In this document: positions 55,328 to 64,000 of the stretch, one piece after another
Position numbering within the stretch: position 1 is the first letter of the stretch
How the letters are laid out: every line of letters begins with the position of its first letter
From: Exiguobacterium sp. s48
GTDB lineage: Bacteria; Bacillota; Bacilli; Exiguobacteriales; Exiguobacteriaceae
DNA: 64,000 bases
NCBI RefSeq assembly: GCF_018617395.1
Contig: NZ_JACSKC010000001.1
Location: 1,116,001-1,180,000, forward strand
Direction: 5' to 3'
The notes under the pieces: generated by a model
What the model saw: the letters and a program-made list of their open reading frames with translations, nothing else
The model's database searches: none
What the model was told of the DNA's origin: nothing
Program-made: the position numbers and the translations under genes

Positions 55328-55792
55328 TCAGAACCATTTTTCAATGACGTGATATCCTCCCAAAATCAATGCCGCGATTCCAGCACCAATTAATGGTCCA
55401 ACAGGAACGCCTTTCATGAATCCGACCGCTAAAATCGTACCTGCGAGGAGTGCTGTCGTGACGACCGGGTCGACGCGCATCAGTTGAACTCCTTGAGCAG
55501 CTGCTAAAGCGACAAAGATTCCTGAACCGAATGCGACAATCCCGACAGGCCCTTTAATACTATTCCACAATTCTTTAAATCCGATATCGCCGGTCGCAAT
55601 CGGTACGAGGACTGCAATCGTAATAATCGTCACGCCCCAGTTGATTCCTTTCGATGCAAGTGTCGGAAACAATTGGTCACCGAACCCTAGAGCTTTAATC
55701 ACTAAAAGGGCACTACTCGCAATAATAATCGATTGGTTTTGAGCGATGACACCAATCAATACCAATAAAACTAAAAACAGATATGCACTCAT
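55328..55792 (-). CDS. DUF441 family membrane protein (YtwI type)
   Basis: 154 residues with four membrane segments. The DUF441 pattern is visible: LIGVIAQNQSIIIASSALLVIKA, KGINWGVTIITIAVLVPIATG, GPVGIVAFGSGIFVALAAAQGV, and GTILAVGFMKGVPVGPLIGAGIAA. Function is unknown. The gene stands between pyk and citZ as ytwI does in Bacillus. AAAGGAA precedes the ATG. It follows the pyk terminator, so it has its own expression. Confidence 0.9.
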   Translation of the reverse strand: MSAYLFLVLLVLIGVIAQNQSIIIASSALLVIKALGFGDQLFPTLASKGINWGVTIITIAVLVPIATGDIGFKELWNSIKGPVGIVAFGSGIFVALAAAQGVQLMRVDPVVTTALLAGTILAVGFMKGVPVGPLIGAGIAALILGGYHVIEKWF

Positions 55793-55814
55793 ACGTATTC
55801 CTTTCTATGAACGG

Positions 55815-55847
55815 AAAAAGAACCGACCTTTGAAGAAGGCCGGTTCG
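55815..55847 (-). terminator. Terminator of pfkA-pyk
   Basis: Minus strand: GAACCGGCCTT and AAGGTCGGTTC pair (one mismatch or G-T pair) around CTTCA and are followed by TTTTT. Confidence 0.88.
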
Positions 55848-55859
55848 ATTGTCGTTCAA

Positions 55860-57602
55860 TTATGCGTTGTAGATTTTACCTGTAAGTGGGTCGATTGAAA
55901 TCATCTGACCGTCACGTAACGACGATGTCGCTGCATCAACGCCTACGATGACTGGCTTGCGAAGTGATGGACCAACGATTCCAGCGTGGCTCGTCAATCC
56001 GCCGTCTTCCGTGATGATTCCAGCCGCTTTTTCGATGGCAGGCATCATTTCTTTATCCGTGAATGGCGCGACGAGAATCATGCCATCTTTTGCTTTCGCA
56101 TTAGCTTCATCTGCGTTTTTTGCGACCACAACTTCACCGACAACTCCGCGCTCACCGATTCCACGTCCGTCTGCAAGAGCGTGACCTACGATGTGAACTT
56201 TCATCATGTTCGTCGTACCAGCAGTCGCTGCAGGGATACCAGCTGAGATGACAACGAGGTCACCGTCAGTGACGAATCCAGCGTGACGTGCCGCTTCTGA
56301 TGCTTGAACCAACATTTCATCCGTGTTGTTCGGCATTGTTTCAGCAACGATTGGATATACGCCCCATACGAGGTTCAATTGACGTGCAACGCGCTCTGAC
56401 TCTGTGACTGCGATGATGTTCGCCTCAGGACGGTACTTCGCTGTACGAGCAGCCGTGTATCCTGATTGTGTCGGTGTCAAGATTGCTTTCGCGTTCAAGT
56501 TGATTGCTGTGTGAGCAACCGCTTGTGAGATCGCATCCGTTACCGTATGCTCACTGCGCTTCTGACGATCTTTCAACAAGTTTTTGTAGTCGAGCATGCG
56601 CTCAGTGCGTTCTGCGATGGCAGCCTGCATTTGAACTGACTCGATTGGATAGTCCCCTGCAGCTGTTTCACCAGAAAGCATGACTGCGTCTGTTCCATCC
56701 AAGATCGCGTTTGCTACGTCAGATGCTTCCGCACGTGTCGGACGTGGGTTACGTTGCATCGAGTCGAGCATTTGCGTTGCAGTGATAACCGGCTTCCCGA
56801 GATCGTTACACTTCTTGATGAGTTCTTTTTGAACTGGTGTTACTTCTTCTGTTGGGATTTCGATACCGAGGTCACCACGAGCAACCATCAAGCCGTCAGA
56901 GATTGCCAAGATTTCTTCGATGTTATCAACACCTTCTTGGTTCTCAATTTTCGGGTAGATCTTGATGTGTGACGCATTGTGTTTTTCAAGAAGTTGACGA
57001 ATTTCAACCACGTCAGACGCACGACGTACAAATGATGCCGCGATCACGTCAATGTCTTGTGAGATCCCGAATTCGATGTCCGCGATATCTTTGTCCGTGA
57101 GGGCAGGAAGGTTTACCTTGACGTTTGGCAAGTTAACACCTTTCTTCGTCTTGATGATTCCTTCGTTTTCGATGACACAACGGAGATCACGGTTATCAAG
57201 CTTTTCAACGACACGAAGTCCAATGAGACCGTCGTCGAGCATGATGTGTGAACCGACTTCTACATCATCGTAAAGACCTTCATACGTCACAGAGAAACGA
57301 TCTTTTGTTCCGACGATTTCTTCTGTAGAGACGATTGTCACTTCTTTTCCTTTTTCAAGAAGTGCCTTGCCATCTTCGAATGTATGCGTACGGATTTCAG
57401 GACCTTTTGTGTCAAGAAGTACAGTGACGACTTTACCTGCTGCTTTCGCCGCTTCACGGATGTCACGGATACGAGCACCGTGCTCTTCATAGTCACCGTG
57501 TGAGAAGTTAAGACGGGCAACGTTCATCCCAGCTTCAATCATTTCAGGAAGACGCTTCTCAGAAGCCGGTCCAATGGTACATACAATTTTCGTTCTACGC
57601 AT
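55860..57602 (-). CDS. pyk: Pyruvate kinase with C-terminal PEP-utilising extension
   Basis: 580 residues, long form as in Geobacillus. N-terminal barrel with [45 protein letters not shown], catalytic [29 protein letters not shown], then the C domain. From about 475 a PEP-utilising-enzyme mobile-domain extension carries [19 protein letters not shown]. In known long forms it aids allostery and does not transfer phosphate. It makes pyruvate and ATP. AGGAGG precedes the ATG. It lies 93 bases after pfkA, with a weak hairpin between. Confidence 0.97.
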   Translation of the reverse strand: MRRTKIVCTIGPASEKRLPEMIEAGMNVARLNFSHGDYEEHGARIRDIREAAKAAGKVVTVLLDTKGPEIRTHTFEDGKALLEKGKEVTIVSTEEIVGTKDRFSVTYEGLYDDVEVGSHIMLDDGLIGLRVVEKLDNRDLRCVIENEGIIKTKKGVNLPNVKVNLPALTDKDIADIEFGISQDIDVIAASFVRRASDVVEIRQLLEKHNASHIKIYPKIENQEGVDNIEEILAISDGLMVARGDLGIEIPTEEVTPVQKELIKKCNDLGKPVITATQMLDSMQRNPRPTRAEASDVANAILDGTDAVMLSGETAAGDYPIESVQMQAAIAERTERMLDYKNLLKDRQKRSEHTVTDAISQAVAHTAINLNAKAILTPTQSGYTAARTAKYRPEANIIAVTESERVARQLNLVWGVYPIVAETMPNNTDEMLVQASEAARHAGFVTDGDLVVISAGIPAATAGTTNMMKVHIVGHALADGRGIGERGVVGEVVVAKNADEANAKAKDGMILVAPFTDKEMMPAIEKAAGIITEDGGLTSHAGIVGPSLRKPVIVGVDAATSSLRDGQMISIDPLTGKIYNA

Positions 57603-57695
57603 AATATAAAAACCTCCTAGGGGATATAGTGCAACTTACAAACAGAAAACGGGTGGCCATAGACCTTATCCCGTCTCTGCAACATACTGAACCAC

Positions 57696-58676
<981 letters not shown>

Positions 58677-58703
58677 TTATGTGTTTTAACGAAATCTGAA
58701 AAT

Positions 58704-58733
58704 AAAATACCATGTCTGACCTTTGTTTTACAA
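58704..58733 (-). promoter_or_regulatory. Promoter of pfkA-pyk
   Basis: Minus strand: TTGTAA (58728-58733), 18 bases, TATTTT (58704-58709), about 40 bases before the start. Confidence 0.6.
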
Positions 58734-58813
58734 CACAAGTATGTGAAAAAAATGCATAGGGTATCTCACAAAGCAGTCACTTGATGAATGAATGAAGCTT
58801 TATTCAAAGCCAT

Positions 58814-58827
58814 TGTTACCGTTTTCA
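58814..58827 (-). promoter_or_regulatory. cre-like site upstream of pfkA
   Basis: TGAAAACGGTAACA on the minus strand matches the CcpA cre consensus at each fixed position. It overlaps the accA stop codon and lies about 120 bases before the pfkA transcription start, a distance that fits activation. Confidence 0.55.
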
Positions 58828-59760
58828 CTCATTAATTGTGCCAATTTGATGATATTTGTTCGCACGTCCTTGAATCAGCTCGGGAGTTGCTTTCGCGAGC
58901 AACTCATTCATGTGCTGTAATAAGACAGGTTTCAAGAGTGACGACTGTAGTGACACATCAACGTGTGCCCCCCCATACACTTCTCCGACCACTTCATCTA
59001 CAATCCCTAGATTGTATAAATCTTGTGCTGTAATCTTCATCGTTTCTGCCGCACGTTCCGCTTGTTTCGCGTCTTTCCACAACAGTGCCGCTGCACCTTC
59101 TGGCGAGATCACCGAATACGTACTGTTCTCAAGCATCAATAGACGGTCACACACACCAATTCCAAGCGCACCGCCTGAACCACCTTCCCCAATGACAACG
59201 GAGACGATTGGTACTTTCAACGTCGCCATCTCAAATAAGTTGCGAGCGATCGCTTCACTTTGCCCTCGTTCTTCAGCAGCTTTCCCAGGATAAGCTCCTT
59301 TCGTGTCAATGAACGTCAAAATAGGACGGTTGAATTTTTCGGCTTGTTTCATGAAACGCAGCGCTTTTCGGTAACCCTCTGGATGGGGCATCCCAAAGTT
59401 TCGTTTCATATTTTCTTTCGTGTTCCGACCGCGTTGATGACCAATGATCGTTACCGGAACACCTTCAAACGTCGCAAGTCCAGAGACGATTGCCGCATCA
59501 TCATATCCATGTCGGTCTCCATGGAGTTCCATAAAGTCCGGGAATAAATGATGGATGTAATCGAGTGTTGTCGGACGTTTTGGGTTTCGCGCTAATTGCA
59601 CGCGGTCCCACGGTTTCATATTCCCATAAATATCTTTTTCTAATCGGTCGAGCTTTAACTCGAGATGACGGATTTCACGTGATAAATCGATGCCTTTGGT
59701 TTCAGCTGTCTCCCGCAATTTATTCAACTGCTCGGTCACTTCTTTGATTGGGTCAAACAT
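58825..59760 (-). CDS. accA: Acetyl-CoA carboxylase carboxyltransferase alpha subunit
   Basis: 311 residues from the ATG at 59760, after GGGGGTG; the longer frame to 59787 lies inside accD. Signatures are [88 protein letters not shown], and [23 protein letters not shown]. With AccD it transfers CO2 from biotin to acetyl-CoA, starting fatty acid synthesis. It overlaps accD by 8 bases. Confidence 0.97.
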   Translation of the reverse strand: MFDPIKEVTEQLNKLRETAETKGIDLSREIRHLELKLDRLEKDIYGNMKPWDRVQLARNPKRPTTLDYIHHLFPDFMELHGDRHGYDDAAIVSGLATFEGVPVTIIGHQRGRNTKENMKRNFGMPHPEGYRKALRFMKQAEKFNRPILTFIDTKGAYPGKAAEERGQSEAIARNLFEMATLKVPIVSVVIGEGGSGGALGIGVCDRLLMLENSTYSVISPEGAAALLWKDAKQAERAAETMKITAQDLYNLGIVDEVVGEVYGGAHVDVSLQSSLLKPVLLQHMNELLAKATPELIQGRANKYHQIGTINE

Positions 59761-60607
59761 GACGAACACCCCCATCGTGTAATCCAATCATCTTCTTCAA
59801 AAACGAACGCATCTGCTCTCGATGAATGACAGCGTCTAGTTGTCCAGACTCGAGTAAAAACTCGGCCGTCTGAAAGTTCTCCGGCAGTTTTTCACGAATC
59901 GTCTGTTCGATGATCCGGCGTCCGGCAAAACCAATCAGTGCTCCAGGTTCCGCAACATTTAAGTCACCTAACATCGCAAAGCTCGCTGACACCCCACCTG
60001 TCGTCGGGTGTGTCAGATATGCAATATACAAAAGTCCTGCCTCGTCATGCTCTTTCAATGCGATTGACGTATTCGCCATTTGCATCAAGCTGACCATTCC
60101 TTCTTGCATTCGCGCTCCGCCTGAAGCAGTGAATAACACGACTGGAAGTTCGAGCGATGTGGCGGTACGAACGGCTGACGCAATCGCTTCTCCAACGTAT
60201 GCACCCATCGATCCCATACGGAATCTCGAGTCCATCACACACACGACGAGTGGGAGTCCATCGATCGTCGCTTTTCCGCAAACGACGGCTTCTTCAATCC
60301 CTGTGCGTTCTCGATCTTTTGTCAGCTTCTCCTCATAGTCAGGGAAGTTGAGTGGGTTCGATTTGACAGATGGTCCTTCAAAGCGTTCAAACGATCCCTC
60401 ATCGACTAGCATATCAATCCGTTCCTGTGCCTGGAGCGGGAAATGGTAGCCGCAATCACACACTTTATGATTTTCGTTAAGCTGTTTTGTATAATGCATA
60501 TATTTACAAGATGGGCATTTCGTCATCAAACCCTGTGGTGCGTCAATTTTTGGTCCTCGTTGACGCAATGGCATATATCGTTTCGGTTTCTTGAAAAAAG
60601 CAGTCAT
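59753..60607 (-). CDS. accD: Acetyl-CoA carboxylase carboxyltransferase beta subunit
   Basis: 284 residues from the ATG at 60607, with GAGGGGG upstream. The N-terminal zinc ribbon is [26 protein letters not shown]. The crotonase-fold domain has [42 protein letters not shown] and [37 protein letters not shown]. The zinc ribbon can bind mRNA in E. coli. It pairs with AccA, encoded directly after. It follows a FadR-type GntR gene by 14 bases. Confidence 0.97.
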   Translation of the reverse strand: MTAFFKKPKRYMPLRQRGPKIDAPQGLMTKCPSCKYMHYTKQLNENHKVCDCGYHFPLQAQERIDMLVDEGSFERFEGPSVKSNPLNFPDYEEKLTKDRERTGIEEAVVCGKATIDGLPLVVCVMDSRFRMGSMGAYVGEAIASAVRTATSLELPVVLFTASGGARMQEGMVSLMQMANTSIALKEHDEAGLLYIAYLTHPTTGGVSASFAMLGDLNVAEPGALIGFAGRRIIEQTIREKLPENFQTAEFLLESGQLDAVIHREQMRSFLKKMIGLHDGGVRHV

Positions 60608-60621
60608 CGCTTCCCCCTCGT

Positions 60622-61176
60622 TCATTCCGGCATCCCCATTCCACGCCACGTCTCGATTAACAACTTTCGTTCCTCGAGCGTGTATAAATCCCCAACGTCT
60701 AATCCGTCAAAAAATCGATTGACTTCGTTCCAAATTCGAATGAACAACTCATTCTCCAACTGAAAGATGAGTTGCTGACGAAACAGGCGATCGTCAGCAA
60801 TCACTCTCTCTAAATCAGTAAGTCGTTCACTCGTCGGTTTCACTTCTGTGAACGCCATGCGCTCCAATAGTCGGAGCATCTCAACGATATCGGTCGCTTT
60901 CGTCTGTTTGGTCACGATGAATTCCGATAAGATTTCAATATACTTGTGTCTGTCTTGTTCACATAAGAACGTCCCACCTCCACGCCTTGTCTCCACAATG
61001 CCTAAAAAGCTGAGTGCTCGTAACGCTTCGCGAACTGAGGCACGGCTGATCGACAGTGTCTCGGCAAGTTCTCGTTCGGACGGTAGCCGATCTCCTGGAA
61101 CTAATGACGATTGGACGATTAATTTTCGTATTTTAGAAATATTCTCGTGAAATGTGGATGCGTGTTTTTCATGCAT
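60622..61176 (-). CDS. FadR-type GntR transcriptional regulator
   Basis: 184 residues from the ATG at 61176, with AAGGGAG upstream at a long 12-base spacing; a GTG at 61206 lacks a site. The N-terminal winged helix is [58 protein letters not shown]. The C-terminal helical FCD-like domain is shorter than usual and its metal ligands are not evident. The effector is unknown; the position directly before accD-accA suggests control of malonyl-CoA supply. The same gene position is known in Bacillus-like genomes. An 11-base palindrome at its promoter is the likely autoregulatory site. Confidence 0.85.
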   Translation of the reverse strand: MHEKHASTFHENISKIRKLIVQSSLVPGDRLPSERELAETLSISRASVREALRALSFLGIVETRRGGGTFLCEQDRHKYIEILSEFIVTKQTKATDIVEMLRLLERMAFTEVKPTSERLTDLERVIADDRLFRQQLIFQLENELFIRIWNEVNRFFDGLDVGDLYTLEERKLLIETWRGMGMPE

Positions 61177-61220
61177 CTGACCGTTCAACTCCCTTTTTTG
61201 AATCACGTAACATATATAAG

Positions 61221-61231
61221 TGGTCAGACCA
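61221..61231. promoter_or_regulatory. FadR/GntR-type operator TGGTCAGACCA
   Basis: An exact TGGT-N3-ACCA palindrome lies ten bases downstream of a TATAAT -10 box (61241-61246, minus strand), so it covers the transcription start. This is the half-site pattern of FadR-subfamily GntR regulators. Confidence 0.7.
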
Positions 61232-61253
61232 ATTAGTGCGATTATATCACTTT

Positions 61254-64000
61254 TTAGGACTTGGTACTAGTTTCTGGACCAACCATTTTTGTATCGATAC
61301 GCTTCAAGACAACATTTTCTTCCCCGAACCGCCTCTTTGCCTCTGCTATATATTCCTCGTTAGAATTGATGGAAAAAGCCGAAGCCAGTTGCTTTACTTC
61401 TCGCGTATCCGTAAATTGGCAGATGACCGGAACATCGCCTAGTGAACGCTGAATCCAGTCTTCTAGTTCTGAGAATCGGTCAACGGTGAGCCGAACGAAT
61501 AACGCATGTCCATGTAATGGGCGAACTCGCTCGACAATCAATTGTTTACGTCCATCACGTTCGTTCGTGTGCACTTCAAGTAGTAATATATTTCCGATGT
61601 AGAGCGATCGACCAAACTGAGCGAACGTTCGTGGGAAAACGACAACTTCTTCCTGAGACATCCCATCGTCCACCATCATGACACCCATCCGTTCTTGTTT
61701 TTTCGTCATAAATGTACGTACGTCATCTACATATACGACTAAATAACCATTCGATGCGTTCATGATCTCTTCAATCGTCGAGAGTTTAACGCCGACGTTT
61801 GGAATCGAGGTTAGTGGAGAATGCACGACCCACGTCCCGAGCGCCTCCCTTTCTTCTTCAGACCAATTCGGTTCGTTCACTTTCTTTTGTTTGAGTCCGA
61901 GTGAAGATAATTCATCCGGCAAAAAGTGTGTACCTGCTTCTTCTCGCAAACGCTCCACTGCTTCAAAGGCACTCGTTCGATTTCCATGGTACATTCTGTC
62001 AAGGGCACCTGCCCCGAGCAAACGACGCAATTTGAGCTGGTCTTTCTGTCTCCAATCCATCATTTCTTGAAGCGCTCTGACATCTTTCACTTGTCCGTTC
62101 AACTCAATCAGTCGCTCGACCTCACGTTTGGTCAGACCTTGAATCGCTTTTAATCCAAGACGGACACCTGGCCCTTCAAGCGTCGCGTCAGCATGACCAT
62201 GTAAGACGTCTGGTGGATACACTGGGATCTGTTCTTTTCTAAGCAATTTGACAAGTTCACTCGTTTTTTCCGATGTCACGACATGGAAGACACGAGGATA
62301 ATGAGCCTTTACATAAGCCAATCGATAGCTGATCATACTGTAGGCGACCGCATGAGAACGGTTAAATCCGTATCCTGCGAACTTTTCAATCCACGAAAAG
62401 ATTTGCGTCAGAACATCTTTGTCTCCTGCTTTTGCCTGATTTAAAAATCGTTCCCGCTCCCGCTCAATCATACCGACCTCTTTTTTAGCGATGGCACGTC
62501 TGACTAAATCCGCTTCCGCGTAGGAGTACCCCCCTAATTTACGAAGCAGTTTCATCACTTGCTCCTGATAGACGAGTACTCCGTATGTCGGTTTCATAAT
62601 CTCCTCTACGTCTGGATGGACAGGTTGATAAGGCATCCCATGTTTTCGTTTCGCATACGTTTCGATGAACTGCATCGGCCCCGGCCGATAGAGGGACATT
62701 GTGACAACGATATCCTCAAATTCAGTTGGCTTCACTTGCCGAAGTGCTTGCTTCATCCCTGTCGATTCAAATTGGAAGATGCCATCCGTTTCCCCTCTAG
62801 CAAGCAGGCGATATGTTTTTGCATCGTTCAATGGGATTGTTTTTAAGGAGAATAAGGCATCATTCTCACGAATCAACTCTTCCATTTGTCGTAAACGCGT
62901 CAAATTACGTAATCCGAGCAAATCAATTTTCAAGAGCCCGATTTTTTCCAAATCCTTCATATTATATTGGGTCACACGTTCATCTAGTTCAGGCTGGAGC
63001 GGGGTCACTTCTTCAATCGGTTGACGACTGAGGACGATTCCGGCTGCGTGAACGGAAGATTGACGTGGTAATCCTTCTAACTGTTTCGCAATCCGCAACA
63101 GTTGTTGACGCTTTTGGCTACCTGCGAACCATTTCATCTGTTTCGAGTTCGACATCAACTCGTCTAGTCCACCCGTCTTCACTTGTTTACTCGCCGCCTG
63201 ACCTTCCTCGAGCGTCATGCCGAGCGCTCTCGCAACGTCACGAATTGCCGCCTTCGCCCCAAATGTGGCAAGCGTTCCGATTTGAGCCGCATGATCTTGA
63301 CCATATTTCGACAGTACATAAGAGACCACTTCTTCTCGACGCTCGTCCTCAAAGTCGAGGTCGATGTCCGGCATCGACACCCGTTCCGGATTTAAAAATC
63401 GTTCAAAGAGTAAACCATATCGAACCGGGTCGATTTCTGTAATGTGAAGGGCAAAACTGACGAGAGAACCGGCAGCAGACCCCCGACCTGGACCGACTTC
63501 AATCCCTGACTCTCGGGCAAATCGGATGATGTCCTCAACAATCAAGAAGTAAGAAGAAAATCCGGTCTTTGCAATCACTTCTAGTTCGAACTTCGCTCGT
63601 TCAATATAAGGTTCCTTTAAAAGCTCCAACGCCTTTAATCGTTCAGCGACAAGACGTTTTAACGTTTGATCTGCATCCGGTATCTCCGGGATGGCTACTT
63701 CCGCGGTTGGAAGCTGTTCGAGCTGAATGCTTTTCTCGAATCGATCCAATTGTGCTAACTCTTCCATCGTGAACCAGTCATTCATCTCACTTGGCAATCG
63801 AACGTGTAGTCCTTTTTGTCTCACATCTTCATTCGACAACACTTCTCCCTCACGGATGGCAGAGATCGCCCGGAAACCTTCCACGTCTTCCGGTTTCATA
63901 TATCTCGTTTCAGGGGCCGGAATCAACTGAACCGCTAACTCTTCACGCATGAGGCGAAGTTGTTTCAATACTTGCACTTGTTCTGTCGTTTGAGGTGCAG
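61254..64000 (-). CDS. dnaE: DNA polymerase III alpha subunit DnaE (partial, cut by right edge)
   Basis: About 915 C-terminal residues; the frame is open across the right edge (reading APQTTEQVQVLKQLRLM there), so the N-terminal PHP domain is mostly outside. The catalytic aspartates lie in RVSMPDIDLDFEDERREEV. Before them is GIEVGPGRGSAAGSLVSFALHITEIDPVRYGLLFERFLNPE, then GQDHAAQIGTLATFGAKAAIRDVARALGM. HhH and OB-fold domains follow. In Firmicutes DnaE extends primers on the lagging strand while PolC does the bulk of synthesis. The GntR-accD-accA genes follow directly, with only a 77-base gap. Confidence 0.96.
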   Translation of the reverse strand, partial: APQTTEQVQVLKQLRLMREELAVQLIPAPETRYMKPEDVEGFRAISAIREGEVLSNEDVRQKGLHVRLPSEMNDWFTMEELAQLDRFEKSIQLEQLPTAEVAIPEIPDADQTLKRLVAERLKALELLKEPYIERAKFELEVIAKTGFSSYFLIVEDIIRFARESGIEVGPGRGSAAGSLVSFALHITEIDPVRYGLLFERFLNPERVSMPDIDLDFEDERREEVVSYVLSKYGQDHAAQIGTLATFGAKAAIRDVARALGMTLEEGQAASKQVKTGGLDELMSNSKQMKWFAGSQKRQQLLRIAKQLEGLPRQSSVHAAGIVLSRQPIEEVTPLQPELDERVTQYNMKDLEKIGLLKIDLLGLRNLTRLRQMEELIRENDALFSLKTIPLNDAKTYRLLARGETDGIFQFESTGMKQALRQVKPTEFEDIVVTMSLYRPGPMQFIETYAKRKHGMPYQPVHPDVEEIMKPTYGVLVYQEQVMKLLRKLGGYSYAEADLVRRAIAKKEVGMIERERERFLNQAKAGDKDVLTQIFSWIEKFAGYGFNRSHAVAYSMISYRLAYVKAHYPRVFHVVTSEKTSELVKLLRKEQIPVYPPDVLHGHADATLEGPGVRLGLKAIQGLTKREVERLIELNGQVKDVRALQEMMDWRQKDQLKLRRLLGAGALDRMYHGNRTSAFEAVERLREEAGTHFLPDELSSLGLKQKKVNEPNWSEEEREALGTWVVHSPLTSIPNVGVKLSTIEEIMNASNGYLVVYVDDVRTFMTKKQERMGVMMVDDGMSQEEVVVFPRTFAQFGRSLYIGNILLLEVHTNERDGRKQLIVERVRPLHGHALFVRLTVDRFSELEDWIQRSLGDVPVICQFTDTREVKQLASAFSINSNEEYIAEAKRRFGEENVVLKRIDTKMVGPETSTKS

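Noticed and set aside
57644-57677. Hairpin between pfkA and pyk as a terminator
   Set aside because: Only five outer pairs (ACGGG/CCCGT) with a large loop and three T residues; not strong enough to list.

Overview
The window looks like chromosomal DNA of a low-to-moderate GC (about 48%) member of the Bacillales, most probably Exiguobacterium. This rests on protein similarity that I recognise by eye, the use of Shine-Dalgarno starts with T-box, CIRCE and L20-leader regulation, and a gene order that follows Bacillus closely but lacks the sporulation genes (gpr, spoIIP, sspI) that interrupt it there. Almost every gene is on the minus strand. No rRNA, tRNA, insertion sequence, prophage or CRISPR array was found. 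The left edge cuts rsmE and the right edge cuts dnaE.

Layout, left to right: (1) 0-6.4 kb, the class I heat-shock operon hrcA-grpE-dnaK-dnaJ-prmA-rsmE behind a perfect CIRCE operator. (2) 6.4-15.9 kb, a DUF1054 gene, hemW, a serine cluster serC-serA-DUF1015, lepA, rpsT, a GNAT gene, holA and the small gene yqzM. (3) 15.9-24 kb, the competence DNA-uptake genes comEA-comEC, a chemoreceptor translationally coupled to a BMP-type lipoprotein, and a flotillin/NfeD operon headed by an unknown coiled-coil gene. (4) 24-27.3 kb, plus-strand rnhC, an alpha/beta hydrolase, and a PfoR/PTS-EIIC-like membrane protein behind a long leader with a small ORF and a chain of competing hairpins. (5) 27.3-39.2 kb, translation genes: pheS-pheT and thrS (each behind a T-box), a TrmH-family methyltransferase, an M42 peptidase, a dUTPase, and infC-rpmI-rplT behind an L20 leader; infC starts at ATT. 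(6) 39.2-49 kb, replication and repair genes dnaI, dnaB, nrdR, polA, mutM, with coaE, gapB and speD. (7) 49-64 kb, phoP-phoR and a central-carbon block: mdh, icd, citZ, pyk, pfkA, accA, accD, a FadR-type regulator and dnaE.

The central-carbon block appears to be tied together by catabolite control. Matches to the CcpA cre consensus lie at the gapB promoter, upstream of citZ and far upstream of the pfkA promoter, which would fit opposite control of gluconeogenesis/TCA and glycolysis. Acetyl-CoA carboxylase genes accD-accA sit behind a GntR/FadR-type gene with a TGGT-N3-ACCA operator at its own promoter.

Most of the window is ordinary housekeeping sequence. The parts that deserve attention are the leader of the PfoR-like gene (26.05-26.27 kb), the DUF1015 gene coupled to serine biosynthesis, the chemoreceptor/BMP pair, the coiled-coil gene of the flotillin operon, and the structured leader of speD. 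No dramatic new defence or mobile system was found.
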